Shown one piece after another: positions 1-5,434 of a stretch of 10,846 nt of DNA. Source of the stretch: Candidatus Pacearchaeota archaeon (lineage in GTDB: Archaea > Nanobdellota > Nanobdellia > Pacearchaeales > GW2011-AR1). Within the stretch, counting starts at the first letter, position 1; the number at the start of each line of letters is the position of its first letter. The translations under genes and the position numbers were made by a program. The notes under the pieces are model-generated. The model was not told the origin of the DNA. It did no database searches and worked only from the letters and a program-made list of their open reading frames with translations. Location: assembly GCA_002686355.1 (NCBI GenBank), contig NZBV01000023.1, positions 1-10,846 on the forward strand, read 5' to 3'.

Positions 1-1155
1 ATCTTCTTTCTTATTTGTATCAATAACTTTATTTCCACTTTCTTTTTTAGCACCAATATATCCTAAATAAGAGTTTCCATCAGGAGAAATTCTCTCCCCA
101 AGTTCATAATCTTTTTCTACTCCTTCAATCTCCAGCCGAACCTTAGGAGCAATACTAAATTCAAAATCTTTTCTACCTTCATCTGTTCTACAATAAACCT
201 TGATTTTCTGATACAAACCATTTTTCTCAGGTTTGTTCTTAATATAACATTTATTATCTAAAAATTTCTCTCCTTTAATAACTTCAACAGTTTCTCCATC
301 AATTTCAAATTTAGCCCGAGTATCTGGAACAACCAACCCATCCAACCTCAACTGTAAATTCGCAAGACAATAAAATCCAGGAATATTAACCTTCCCTGAA
401 GTCTTTCCTTTTGTCAAACTCACACTTGTAAGTTTATTATCCTGATCCTTGTAAATAGAAACCCTCGCACTATCCTTCTCAACATTATCTGCTTTCAAAA
501 ATCCCTTTCCTTGCCAAAAACCATACTGCTTATACTTTGAATTCCAATCTTCATCACTAGTCTGAGGAAGATAATAAGTTCCCTTTCCTATTCCAAAAGC
601 ATTCTTCACATCATACTTTATCTTCGCTGTCATATTCCCTTGAACCCAGTCAGGCATCGCAGATTCATTCGGCTGCTTTTTCAAAACAACAACCACATAA
701 CCAATATTATTCAACACAGGAGAATTCAACAAAGTAGATTGGCTTGTCTTAATCCCAGCATTTGCAGGATGAAAACCAACACCTGAAACTTCCTTAGGAT
801 ATTTTCCTTTAAAAGAAACACTCTCAATTGCCTCAACATCTATTAAAGGATTTATCTTTGTTGCAGCCAACTGACAAAAAATAGGAACATTCTGCTCCTC
901 TAACAAATCACTTCTCACAACAGTCGGAGTGCAGCCAAAAGGAGAAATCTGCACAACAAAATCCTGTCCTGCTTCACAAGCATCTTTGCTAAAAGATTTT
1001 GTAAAACTTATTCCTTGTTTATTCAAATAATTAGAAGAACTTGTAGGTTGAATATATTGGGTAGTTGAACGACTATAAGACGCAGCAGAAACAAAAGCAA
1101 TCAGCAAAATTCCAATTAACAAAAACATTCCAAGTTTTATTTTTTTATTCATCAT
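1..1155 (-). CDS. Large secreted/surface protein, C-terminus beyond the left edge
   Basis: The frame stays open for 385 codons from the ATG at 1155 to the first base, so the 3' end is missing. The N-terminus is a clear Sec signal peptide: lysines (MMNKKIK), a hydrophobic core (LGMFLLIGILLIAFVS) and an AFVSAA cleavage-like site, followed by a Ser/Thr-rich stretch. The mature part is soluble-looking and probably extracellular, with scattered cysteines (DACEAG, FGCTP, IFCQL, FYCLA, KCYIK, IYCRT) that could form disulfides. The start overlaps the stop of the 608-aa gene (ATGA at 1155-1152). A strong Shine-Dalgarno GGAGGTG at 1170-1164, 8 nt before this ATG, favours it over the ATG at 1152. I do not recognise a named family. 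Operon position suggests it acts at the cell surface with the class III signal protein upstream; that is inference. Confidence 0.85.
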   Translation of the reverse strand, partial: MMNKKIKLGMFLLIGILLIAFVSAASYSRSTTQYIQPTSSSNYLNKQGISFTKSFSKDACEAGQDFVVQISPFGCTPTVVRSDLLEEQNVPIFCQLAATKINPLIDVEAIESVSFKGKYPKEVSGVGFHPANAGIKTSQSTLLNSPVLNNIGYVVVVLKKQPNESAMPDWVQGNMTAKIKYDVKNAFGIGKGTYYLPQTSDEDWNSKYKQYGFWQGKGFLKADNVEKDSARVSIYKDQDNKLTSVSLTKGKTSGKVNIPGFYCLANLQLRLDGLVVPDTRAKFEIDGETVEVIKGEKFLDNKCYIKNKPEKNGLYQKIKVYCRTDEGRKDFEFSIAPKVRLEIEGVEKDYELGERISPDGNSYLGYIGAKKESGNKVIDTNKKED

Positions 1156-2978
1156 TTAAACCCCACCTCCAAATCCATGTCTTCAAACAAAATATAATTA
1201 GTTTGCAATTCTTCAATTGTCTTTGGAGTCGGCAAACTACCCGCCTTTATCTCTATAACATCTGAACTCTCCAACTCAGACTCCAAAATATAATAATTTT
1301 CTTTGCCTCCTCCTGCTAAAGCATTTGAAACAATTTGCGCAGGCATTGTAACTTCAAAACACTCGTTCTTAGTCAGACCAAACAAACCACCAACACCTGA
1401 TTGAGGCACCTCAACACATTGCTCGTGTGTTGTCTCTGCCAGCCTCAAAGTAGAATTCTTATAGATATAAACACTAATTTCATATTGCCCCTCACTCAAC
1501 TCAACACTCTTCTGTTCAGGATAAACAATCGTCTTAGAAGACGCTTCAGAAACAAAACTAATCAACGCAGTTCCCCCTTTATTTAATTCAATATCTAATT
1601 CATAAAATTTATCCAAAATAATATCAACACTTCCTGTTTCAGTAATTGAGTGAACATACTTTGCATTTTCAAACCCTTTTGCTTCTACCATAATATATCC
1701 ATTAACACATTGAGGGAACTTTTCTCTCAAACTTCCTGACTTTGCATTTCCAATATCACACGTAACTCCAAGACAATCATAAGAAACATCTGCATCAACA
1801 GGATTCAATTTCGTGTCATAAACATTTACATTAACAAAAGTATTCTTATACTTGCATAATTCAGGCACTCCAATCTCCACAGCACTAACATCCAAAGCTT
1901 TTCGTGGTTTATTCCCTTGTATTACAATTGCAACAGGGAATTGGAAAATCTCATCCCCTTCTTGAACTTGAACTAGGATAGGATATTTAATATTATAAAC
2001 AAAATGATATGGCACATAACAAAAACCCAAAACACCCAAACCAGGCTGGTTCCCAACTGGCTCAGAAATCAAAACACTTCCTTCAGCAGGAACAACCTCA
2101 AAACTATTCGGCCAATTTTTTGAATTCAAGAACCTGGCATTTACATCGACATCAACAATAAAATATTTGTTCTCCTTTTTTCTCAAAGAGTAATCCCCTC
2201 CCTTGGTTTTTAATGCCAGAGTATTTGCCTCAATAGCTTCCTGCAGCCTGTCAAAAACCTTGTCAGCATTCCATGTTTTTGGAGAACAAGTTACCTCAAC
2301 GCCATCAACAGGAGCATAAAGTCTTAAAACATCAATAGCATAATCTTCCAGGAACAGCGTGTTCTGCTCATATTCATAAATCTCTCTTGCAGAATTGTAA
2401 AGGCTCCCTAATTTTGAATTCACTTCAATGCTGTGGCTATTAACATTCGCGCTGTCTTCCTCAAAACCAATGTTAAAAGACATGTCCAAATCCACTTCAA
2501 CATTCTCTTCATTAATATCAACATCCATTTCTGGTTCTCCTTGTGTTATTTCAAAACCCTGCTCATAATAAGAATCAAAAATACAACCTCTTATCCTCTC
2601 TTCTATAAAATCTGCAAGCTGCTCCTCCATGTTCTTCTTAGAAGGAACCTGCTCTTCCTGGATATTGTTTCCAGAAACATAATACCAATAAGGAATTGAA
2701 TTTCCTAAAAAATTTAACTGCGAACCAAAAGGCATATATGCAGAACCGGGCTCAAAATCAGGCAACTCTATATATCCTGCCTGGCTCTCCAAAACATCAA
2801 TGCCAACTAATGTATAGTCTTCCAAGCAAGACAAAAAAGCAGTATAAACCGGCTGCATATTTACAGGAATTTCTTCTTCAAAAATCTTATCCCTAAGGAT
2901 AACAACACCTACAACACCTACAACAAGAACAATTGCAATAATTATAAATATAGTTACCTGCCCTCTTTTACTATTCAT
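1152..2978 (-). CDS. 608-aa surface protein with class III (pilin-type) signal peptide
   Basis: The N-terminus MNSKRG|QVTIFIIIAIV fits the archaeal class III signal: basic residues, Gly before the cleavage point, Gln at +1 of the mature protein, then a hydrophobic helix (about residues 8-28). Prepilin peptidase would cut between G6 and Q7. The Glu usually found at +5 of true pilin subunits is Phe here, so it may be a pilin-like anchored protein rather than a filament subunit. The remainder is predicted extracytoplasmic. A middle region has a cysteine near GFCYVPYHF. A beta-rich stretch at about 375-455 resembles carboxypeptidase-regulatory-like folds (VNVNVYDTKLNPVDADV, later GYIMVEAKGFENAKYV), and a second beta-rich stretch follows. 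Its start overlaps the end of the upstream 44-aa ORF by 8 nt and its stop overlaps the next gene by 4 nt, so translation is probably coupled. Ligand and function are unknown. Confidence 0.9.
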   Translation of the reverse strand: MNSKRGQVTIFIIIAIVLVVGVVGVVILRDKIFEEEIPVNMQPVYTAFLSCLEDYTLVGIDVLESQAGYIELPDFEPGSAYMPFGSQLNFLGNSIPYWYYVSGNNIQEEQVPSKKNMEEQLADFIEERIRGCIFDSYYEQGFEITQGEPEMDVDINEENVEVDLDMSFNIGFEEDSANVNSHSIEVNSKLGSLYNSAREIYEYEQNTLFLEDYAIDVLRLYAPVDGVEVTCSPKTWNADKVFDRLQEAIEANTLALKTKGGDYSLRKKENKYFIVDVDVNARFLNSKNWPNSFEVVPAEGSVLISEPVGNQPGLGVLGFCYVPYHFVYNIKYPILVQVQEGDEIFQFPVAIVIQGNKPRKALDVSAVEIGVPELCKYKNTFVNVNVYDTKLNPVDADVSYDCLGVTCDIGNAKSGSLREKFPQCVNGYIMVEAKGFENAKYVHSITETGSVDIILDKFYELDIELNKGGTALISFVSEASSKTIVYPEQKSVELSEGQYEISVYIYKNSTLRLAETTHEQCVEVPQSGVGGLFGLTKNECFEVTMPAQIVSNALAGGGKENYYILESELESSDVIEIKAGSLPTPKTIEELQTNYILFEDMDLEVGFK

Positions 2979-3105
2979 TTTTTATCCCCATTCCAATTTT
3001 TTTCTTTATGAGATTTATAATCTCTGTATTTATATCTTGTTTAATCATCTCTTTAAACTTTTCCCAAAGTTTTTCATCCTCTATAAGAAGTAAATATTTT
3101 TTCAT
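2971..3105 (-). CDS. 44-aa charged helical small protein, first gene of surface operon
   Basis: ATG at 3105 opens a 44-codon frame ending at TAG 2973-2971. The product starts MKKYLLLIEDEKLWEKFKEM and ends IKKKIGMGIKNE. It is rich in Lys, Glu and Ile and looks fully helical, with no transmembrane segment or cysteine. Its last 8 nt overlap the start of the 608-aa gene, an arrangement typical of coupled translation. A TATA-like TTTATATA (3150-3143) lies about 40 nt before the ATG, and a short GGTG Shine-Dalgarno (3117-3114) sits 8 nt before it, giving a short leader. I recognise no family. It could be a small regulator or simply a translated leader peptide for the surface genes. Support is the start signals and the overlap; no homology is claimed. 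Confidence 0.6.
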   Translation of the reverse strand: MKKYLLLIEDEKLWEKFKEMIKQDINTEIINLIKKKIGMGIKNE

Positions 3106-3139
3106 TATACAACACCAATTTCAAACTCTAAGAAAAATC

Positions 3140-3151
3140 AAATATATAAAT
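3140..3151 (-). promoter_or_regulatory. TATA box of the surface-protein operon
   Basis: On the minus strand this reads ATTTATATATTT. It is centred about 40 nt before the ATG at 3105, which predicts transcription starting near 3120 and a leader of roughly 15 nt that contains GGTG. It is the only good TATA-like element ahead of the three overlapping genes. Confidence 0.5.
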
Positions 3152-3192
3152 GTTTCTTAATTATTAAGTTAGTAAGTAAGTAAAATGGGCTG

Positions 3193-3245
3193 GGCATCTT
3201 ATTACTGAATATAATAGAATTCTAAATGAATTTTATAAAGATGCC
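3193..3245. other. Two-part hairpin over the stop of the 70-aa gene, possible terminator
   Basis: GGCATCTT (3193-3200) pairs perfectly with AAGATGCC (3238-3245). Inside lies a second stem, AGAATTC (3216-3222) with GAATTTT (3228-3234), around a 5-nt loop. The structure spans the TAA (3235-3233) of the 70-aa minus-strand gene and lies before the surface operon promoter, so it may end the upstream transcript. No U-tract follows on the minus strand. Terminator function is inference. Confidence 0.35.
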
Positions 3246-3445
3246 ACAGGACTTACTCTAAAAATCCTATTCTTCCACCAATATCTAAAACCAGTAATAA
3301 TTAACAAAGCACCCCCAATTCCAAAAATCCAGTTATTATAATTAGAAATAACTTCAGGGAGAGCAATAAAACCAAATGCTAAATTAATAATATATAAACC
3401 TAATAATCCATACAAAAAAAATACAATCCCCCCTATCTTTCCCAT
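3233..3445 (-). CDS. 70-aa membrane protein with two transmembrane helices
   Basis: The protein begins MGKIGGIVFFLYGLLGLYII and has two hydrophobic segments, about residues 5-25 and 40-57 (IFGIGGALLIITGFRYWW), separated by a short polar stretch (SNYNNW). The C-terminal tail is basic (KNRIFRVS). It would be a small hairpin membrane protein of the inner/cytoplasmic membrane. The ATG at 3445 is preferred over a TTG further upstream, because the TATA element centred at 3471 lies about 26 nt away and predicts a leaderless mRNA starting at this ATG; there is no Shine-Dalgarno. It is divergent from tRNA-Val and shares its promoter region. I do not recognise a named family and assign no function. Confidence 0.75.
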   Translation of the reverse strand: MGKIGGIVFFLYGLLGLYIINLAFGFIALPEVISNYNNWIFGIGGALLIITGFRYWWKNRIFRVSPVASL

Positions 3446-3466
3446 AATCAAATATATCAAACACTA

Positions 3467-3476
3467 TATTTAAATA
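3467..3476. promoter_or_regulatory. Palindromic TATA box shared by tRNA-Val and the 70-aa gene
   Basis: TATTTAAATA is a perfect 10-bp palindrome. Its centre is about 29 nt before the tRNA-Val 5' end (3501) on the plus strand and about 26 nt before the ATG at 3445 on the minus strand. Both distances match archaeal TATA-to-start spacing, so one TBP site could feed both directions. Confidence 0.6.
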
Positions 3477-3500
3477 TTTCTGAAAATAAGTTTATTAAAA

Positions 3501-3572
3501 GGCCTCATTGTCCAACGGCTAAGACGCATCCTTGACATGGATGTAACCCAGGTTCAACTCCTGGTGGGGCCA
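3501..3572 (+). tRNA. tRNA-Val (anticodon GAC)
   Basis: A complete 72-nt cloverleaf. The acceptor GGCCTCA (3501-3507) pairs with TGGGGCC (3565-3571) with one G-U pair, and the discriminator is A3572. The D stem is GTC/GAC with a mismatched fourth pair. The anticodon stem CATCC/GGATG (3527-3531, 3539-3543) encloses the loop TTGACAT, with anticodon GAC at 3534-3536. The T arm is CCAGG-TTCAACT-CCTGG. CCA is not encoded, as is common in archaea, and there is no intron. Confidence 0.97.
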
Positions 3573-3578
3573 TTTTTT
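3573..3578 (+). terminator. T6 tract after tRNA-Val
   Basis: Six thymidines directly follow the discriminator base, the usual U-tract termination signal of archaeal RNA polymerase. No hairpin is needed. Confidence 0.55.
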
Positions 3579-3888
3579 ATTCCAAACTAGGCTCGTAATA
3601 AACTGGGGTTAATAATAAACTTGACGTCTATCTTAGCTGGATTAATGATTGCTCATAGTTTTAATAGTTACTCCAAGTGTTGCAAATCTTTTGCATTCAT
3701 TACCTACTCTCCTAAACCGCAAGCACCAGCGAATCAATTAACAATCTTTAAAAACCATATTTTTCTCTCATTCATAACTAAAAATGGAATCTTCTGATTC
3801 CTTTGTGATTTTCATCAAGTACATCTAAGGAAATCGCTTACTGGAACAAGAAGGGAGATTCCAAAGAACCACATAGGTTCTTTTGACC
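3579..3888 (+). promoter_or_regulatory. Long intergenic region and structured leader of rpl44e
   Basis: The first 160 bases hold no convincing gene; every frame is short or broken. A TATA-like CTTTAAAAA near 3745-3755 could start a leader of about 110 nt. Within it, GGAATC (3786-3791) pairs with GATTCC at 3796-3801 as a tight hairpin. Extended to GGAATCTTCT (3786-3795), it can instead pair over 10 bp (two G-U) with GGGAGATTCC at 3853-3862. Right before the ATG, AAAGAACC (3863-3870) and GGTTCTTT (3876-3883) form a perfect 8-bp hairpin that buries the only nearby Shine-Dalgarno-like bases (AGGT, 3875-3878). This looks like a regulated r-protein leader; the regulation itself is inference. Confidence 0.4.
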
Positions 3889-4206
3889 ATGAAACTTCCA
3901 AAAAAAACAAAAAGATTTTGTCCGTTTTGCAAAAAACAAACAGAACAAAAAATCAAAGTAGTAGGAACAGGAGGAAAGAGGGGAACATTGACAAGGGGCT
4001 CAATCTCACGGGCAAAGTCACGAGGACTTGGAGGAGGAATAGGAAACAAGGGAAGATGGGGCTCAAGACCAGCAAATACAAAACATAAAAGAAAAACAAA
4101 AACAAATAAAAAAACAAACATAATGTACGCCTGTGTTGAATGTGGAAAATCAAAATATAAAAAATCCTCAAGAAATAAACGAGTAAGCAAGGTGTTACAG
4201 GAATAA
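3889..4206 (+). CDS. rpl44e: Ribosomal protein eL42 (L44e)
   Basis: 105-aa, very basic large-subunit ribosomal protein, which in archaea lies near the E site. The family hallmarks are visible: the N-terminal CPFCKKQTEQ zinc-knuckle half (Cys pair near residues 11-14), a glycine/arginine-rich middle (RGLGGGIGNKGRWGSR), the TKHKRKTKTNKKTNIMYACVECGKS region with the second Cys pair, and a lysine-rich tail. Length is a little above the usual 92-95 aa, mainly from the middle. The ATG at 3889 (MKLPKKT) is chosen because upstream codons in frame give only a TTG two codons earlier, and a family protein starts just before the first CxxC. In many archaea this gene is paired with rps27e; here eS1 follows instead after 129 nt. 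Confidence 0.95.
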   Translation: MKLPKKTKRFCPFCKKQTEQKIKVVGTGGKRGTLTRGSISRAKSRGLGGGIGNKGRWGSRPANTKHKRKTKTNKKTNIMYACVECGKSKYKKSSRNKRVSKVLQE

Positions 4207-4335
4207 AAATGAAGTTTCAAATAAAATTAAACCAATTAAATAACTTCTTCGCAACTTCCAGCGGAGGCAATAAAAGAAGTTGCCCAGTCGCGCCGAAAGA
4301 GAAGGTTAAGCGAAGGAAATCGTAGGTGCCCCCCC
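4207..4335 (+). promoter_or_regulatory. GC-richer structured leader of rps3ae
   Basis: This spacer is richer in G and C than its surroundings. GCAACTTC (4251-4258) pairs perfectly with GAAGTTGC (4276-4283). The same 3' strand can instead pair AACTTCTT (4242-4249) with AAGAAGTT (4274-4281), so two 8-bp stems exclude each other. A third option pairs CTTCGC (4247-4252) with GCGAAG (4310-4315). The Shine-Dalgarno AGGTG (4324-4328) sits 7 nt before the ATG, followed by a C7 tract (4329-4335). A TATA-like AAATAAAATT lies near 4219-4228. Regulation is inferred. Confidence 0.4.
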
Positions 4336-4875
4336 ATGGCCATTGCAAAAAAGAAAAAAAAGTTTTTTGACATTGAAATGCCTTTGATAAAAAAGGAAAC
4401 TCAATTACTGGCTTATGAGCTCGCAGAACTTGAAGGTAGATTTATCAAATATGACTTGACGAGACTTCTTCGCGGAAAAAGCACAATAATTCAGTTCCTT
4501 GTGGAATTAAAAGACGACAAATTAACAACAATTCCAAGAAAAATACAACTAATGCCTTATTATCTAAAAAGAATGGTGAGAAAAGGGACAAATTATGTTG
4601 AAGATTCTTTTTCAGCAGAATGCAAAGATGCCCAACTAAGAATCAAACCTTTTTTAGTGACAAGAAGAAAAGTTACAAGAGCTGTAAGAAAAGCACTTAG
4701 AGAAAAAGCAAGAGAAGAATTAAAAGATTATATTAAAGACAAAGACTCAGAAGAAGTTTTCGACGATATTCTGAAAAATAGATTACAAAGGCCATTAAGC
4801 TTAAAACTTAAAAAAATCTATCCTCTTTCTTTGTGTGAAATCAAAATTTTGAAAGTTGAGAAATCCAAAGAATAA
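4336..4875 (+). CDS. rps3ae: Ribosomal protein eS1 (S3Ae)
   Basis: 179-aa small-subunit ribosomal protein. In archaea and eukaryotes eS1 lies at the platform near the mRNA exit. The family pattern is clear: a lysine-rich start with KKFFDIEMP, a beta-barrel part with VELKDDKLTTIPRKIQL, YLKRMVRKGTNYVEDSFSAECKD, and then the hallmark RIKPFLVTRRKVTRAVRKALREK followed by a helical region and the C-terminal KKIYPLSLCEIKILKVEK. It is slightly shorter than typical archaeal eS1 (around 200 aa). The ATG at 4336 is supported by AGGTG 7 nt upstream. Poly-T (4877-4881) and a small palindrome AAGAATTCTT (4887-4896) follow the stop. It is on the same strand as rpl44e, but the structured spacer and a possible own promoter mean co-transcription is uncertain. 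Confidence 0.95.
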   Translation: MAIAKKKKKFFDIEMPLIKKETQLLAYELAELEGRFIKYDLTRLLRGKSTIIQFLVELKDDKLTTIPRKIQLMPYYLKRMVRKGTNYVEDSFSAECKDAQLRIKPFLVTRRKVTRAVRKALREKAREELKDYIKDKDSEEVFDDILKNRLQRPLSLKLKKIYPLSLCEIKILKVEKSKE

Positions 4876-5243
4876 ATTTTTAGACCAAGAATTCTTTATA
4901 TTTACAATTCAGACGCTCTAAAATATTAAAAAAGCTCGAGAGGGAATTTATAATAGGTTAAAAAAACAATCCAAACAAGAAAAAGTAAGGTGAGAACCCC
5001 AAAGTTTAATTGCGACATTTCATATAAAAGAATACAACTAAAACAGAAAAGTCTAAAATCGTTAATTGAAATTAATATTCTCGCAAGCAAGTTAAAATTA
5101 AATTACTCAAAACCAAAAGTAAATTACACAAATAAAACCCTTATATTATATAAAATTTAACAATAGATTACCATTAAGACTAAAAACAAAGACTTTTAAA
5201 GAAAAATTAAATTAATATTATTAGCCTGTAAATCTTTTGGGAT
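4876..5243 (+). other. AT-rich intergenic region before tRNA-Thr; no convincing gene
   Basis: Just after rps3ae there is a T5 tract and the palindrome AAGAATTCTT, a possible terminator. From 4990 (GTG) to 5160 a 56-codon frame is open (starts MRTPKFNCDISYKRIQLKQK and is rich in Lys, Asn, Ile). It has no clear Shine-Dalgarno and no recognisable family. Its strand is strongly adenine-rich, so an open frame of this length could be chance. TATA-like stretches occur near 5143-5153 and at 5203-5220; the latter is about 30 nt before the tRNA and is its likely promoter. Confidence 0.4.
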
Positions 5244-5351
5244 GCCTGCATAGCTCAGTGGTAGAGCGGAAGATTTTAAGCAGTAAAATGTTTAAGTCTG
5301 CTCAACTGCCTTGTAAGCAGTAGGTCGGGAGTTCAAATCTCTCTGCAGGCT
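5244..5351 (+). tRNA. tRNA-Thr (anticodon TGT) with a non-canonical intron
   Basis: The acceptor GCCTGCA (5244-5250) pairs with TGCAGGC (5344-5350), and the discriminator is T5351, as in archaeal threonine tRNAs. The D stem is GCTC/GAGC. The anticodon loop CTTGTAA (5310-5316) has anticodon TGT at 5312-5314, and the 3' anticodon strand is GCAGT (5317-5321). The T arm is GGGAG-TTCAAAT-CTCTC. The gene is 108 nt; a 36-nt insertion between the D stem and the anticodon stem leaves a 72-nt mature tRNA. CCA is not encoded. Confidence 0.95.
5270..5305 (+). other. 36-nt tRNA intron at position 27/28 with bulge-helix-bulge
   Basis: The precursor folds into a full BHB motif. Exon helix: GGTA (5260-5263) with TGCC (5307-5310). 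Central 4-bp helix: GAGC (5264-5267) with GCTC (5300-5303). The 3-nt bulges are GGA (5268-5270) and AAC (5304-5306). Intron helix: AGATTT (5271-5276) with AAGTCT (5294-5299), one G-U pair. Cutting between the second and third bulge bases, the usual EndA rule, gives these boundaries and a G27-U43 pair. A shift of one base (5269-5304) would give A27-U43. Confidence 0.85.
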
Positions 5352-5418
5352 TTGCGAGGCAAGGCATGTTGTAGCAAGATTTCCTTATCCGAAGGAAAAT
5401 TCTTGCTCTGCAGGCTTT
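5341..5418. repeat. 13-nt direct repeat of the tRNA-Thr 3' end
   Basis: CTCTGCAGGCTTT occurs at 5341-5353, covering the tRNA-Thr acceptor 3' strand, and again exactly at 5406-5418. The two copies are 65 nt apart and enclose a strong hairpin. Duplication of a tRNA 3' end is what integration or a small insertion leaves behind, but the enclosed segment is only 52 nt with no coding capacity. Confidence 0.7.
5373..5407. terminator. 14-bp hairpin between convergent genes, possible bidirectional terminator
   Basis: AGCAAGA (5373-5379) pairs with TCTTGCT (5401-5407), and TTTCCTT (5380-5386) with AAGGAAA (5392-5398). There is a 5-nt loop and a 2-nt bulge on one side. It lies between tRNA-Thr (plus) and the zinc-ribbon gene (minus), whose stop is at 5435. 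A short T4 (5416-5419) follows on the plus strand. It may act as a terminator in both directions or be the core of a small repeat element. Confidence 0.4.
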
Positions 5419-5434
5419 TGATAAAATAAACCTA

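Noticed and set aside
3165..3184. Tandem AAGT units as a possible repeat array
   Set aside because: Only about three 4-nt units in AT-rich spacer; too short to mean anything and no CRISPR-like spacing anywhere in the window.
3588..3780. Minus-strand frame with the stretch RRVGNECKRFATLG, and a plus-strand frame of about 60 codons
   Set aside because: The minus frame is about 31 codons with a stop directly upstream and no start signal; the plus frame has no start signal and no familiar motif. Treated as non-coding.
3841..3862. GGAACAAGAAGGGAGATTCC as a possible SRP RNA apex
   Set aside because: It lacks the conserved GNAR tetraloop with the asymmetric loop (GGAAGNAGC-type) of 7S RNA helix 8, and no matching 5'/3' domain surrounds it.
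3825..4220. Long open frame on the minus strand opposite rpl44e
   Set aside because: It is the antisense of a lysine-rich gene, has a low-complexity Phe/Leu-rich product, and matches no family; rpl44e on the plus strand is certain.
5277..5322. TAAGCAGTA repeated 37 nt apart, suggesting a tandem duplication in tRNA-Thr
   Set aside because: Outside this 9-mer the two units do not align, and the bulge-helix-bulge explains the insertion as an intron.
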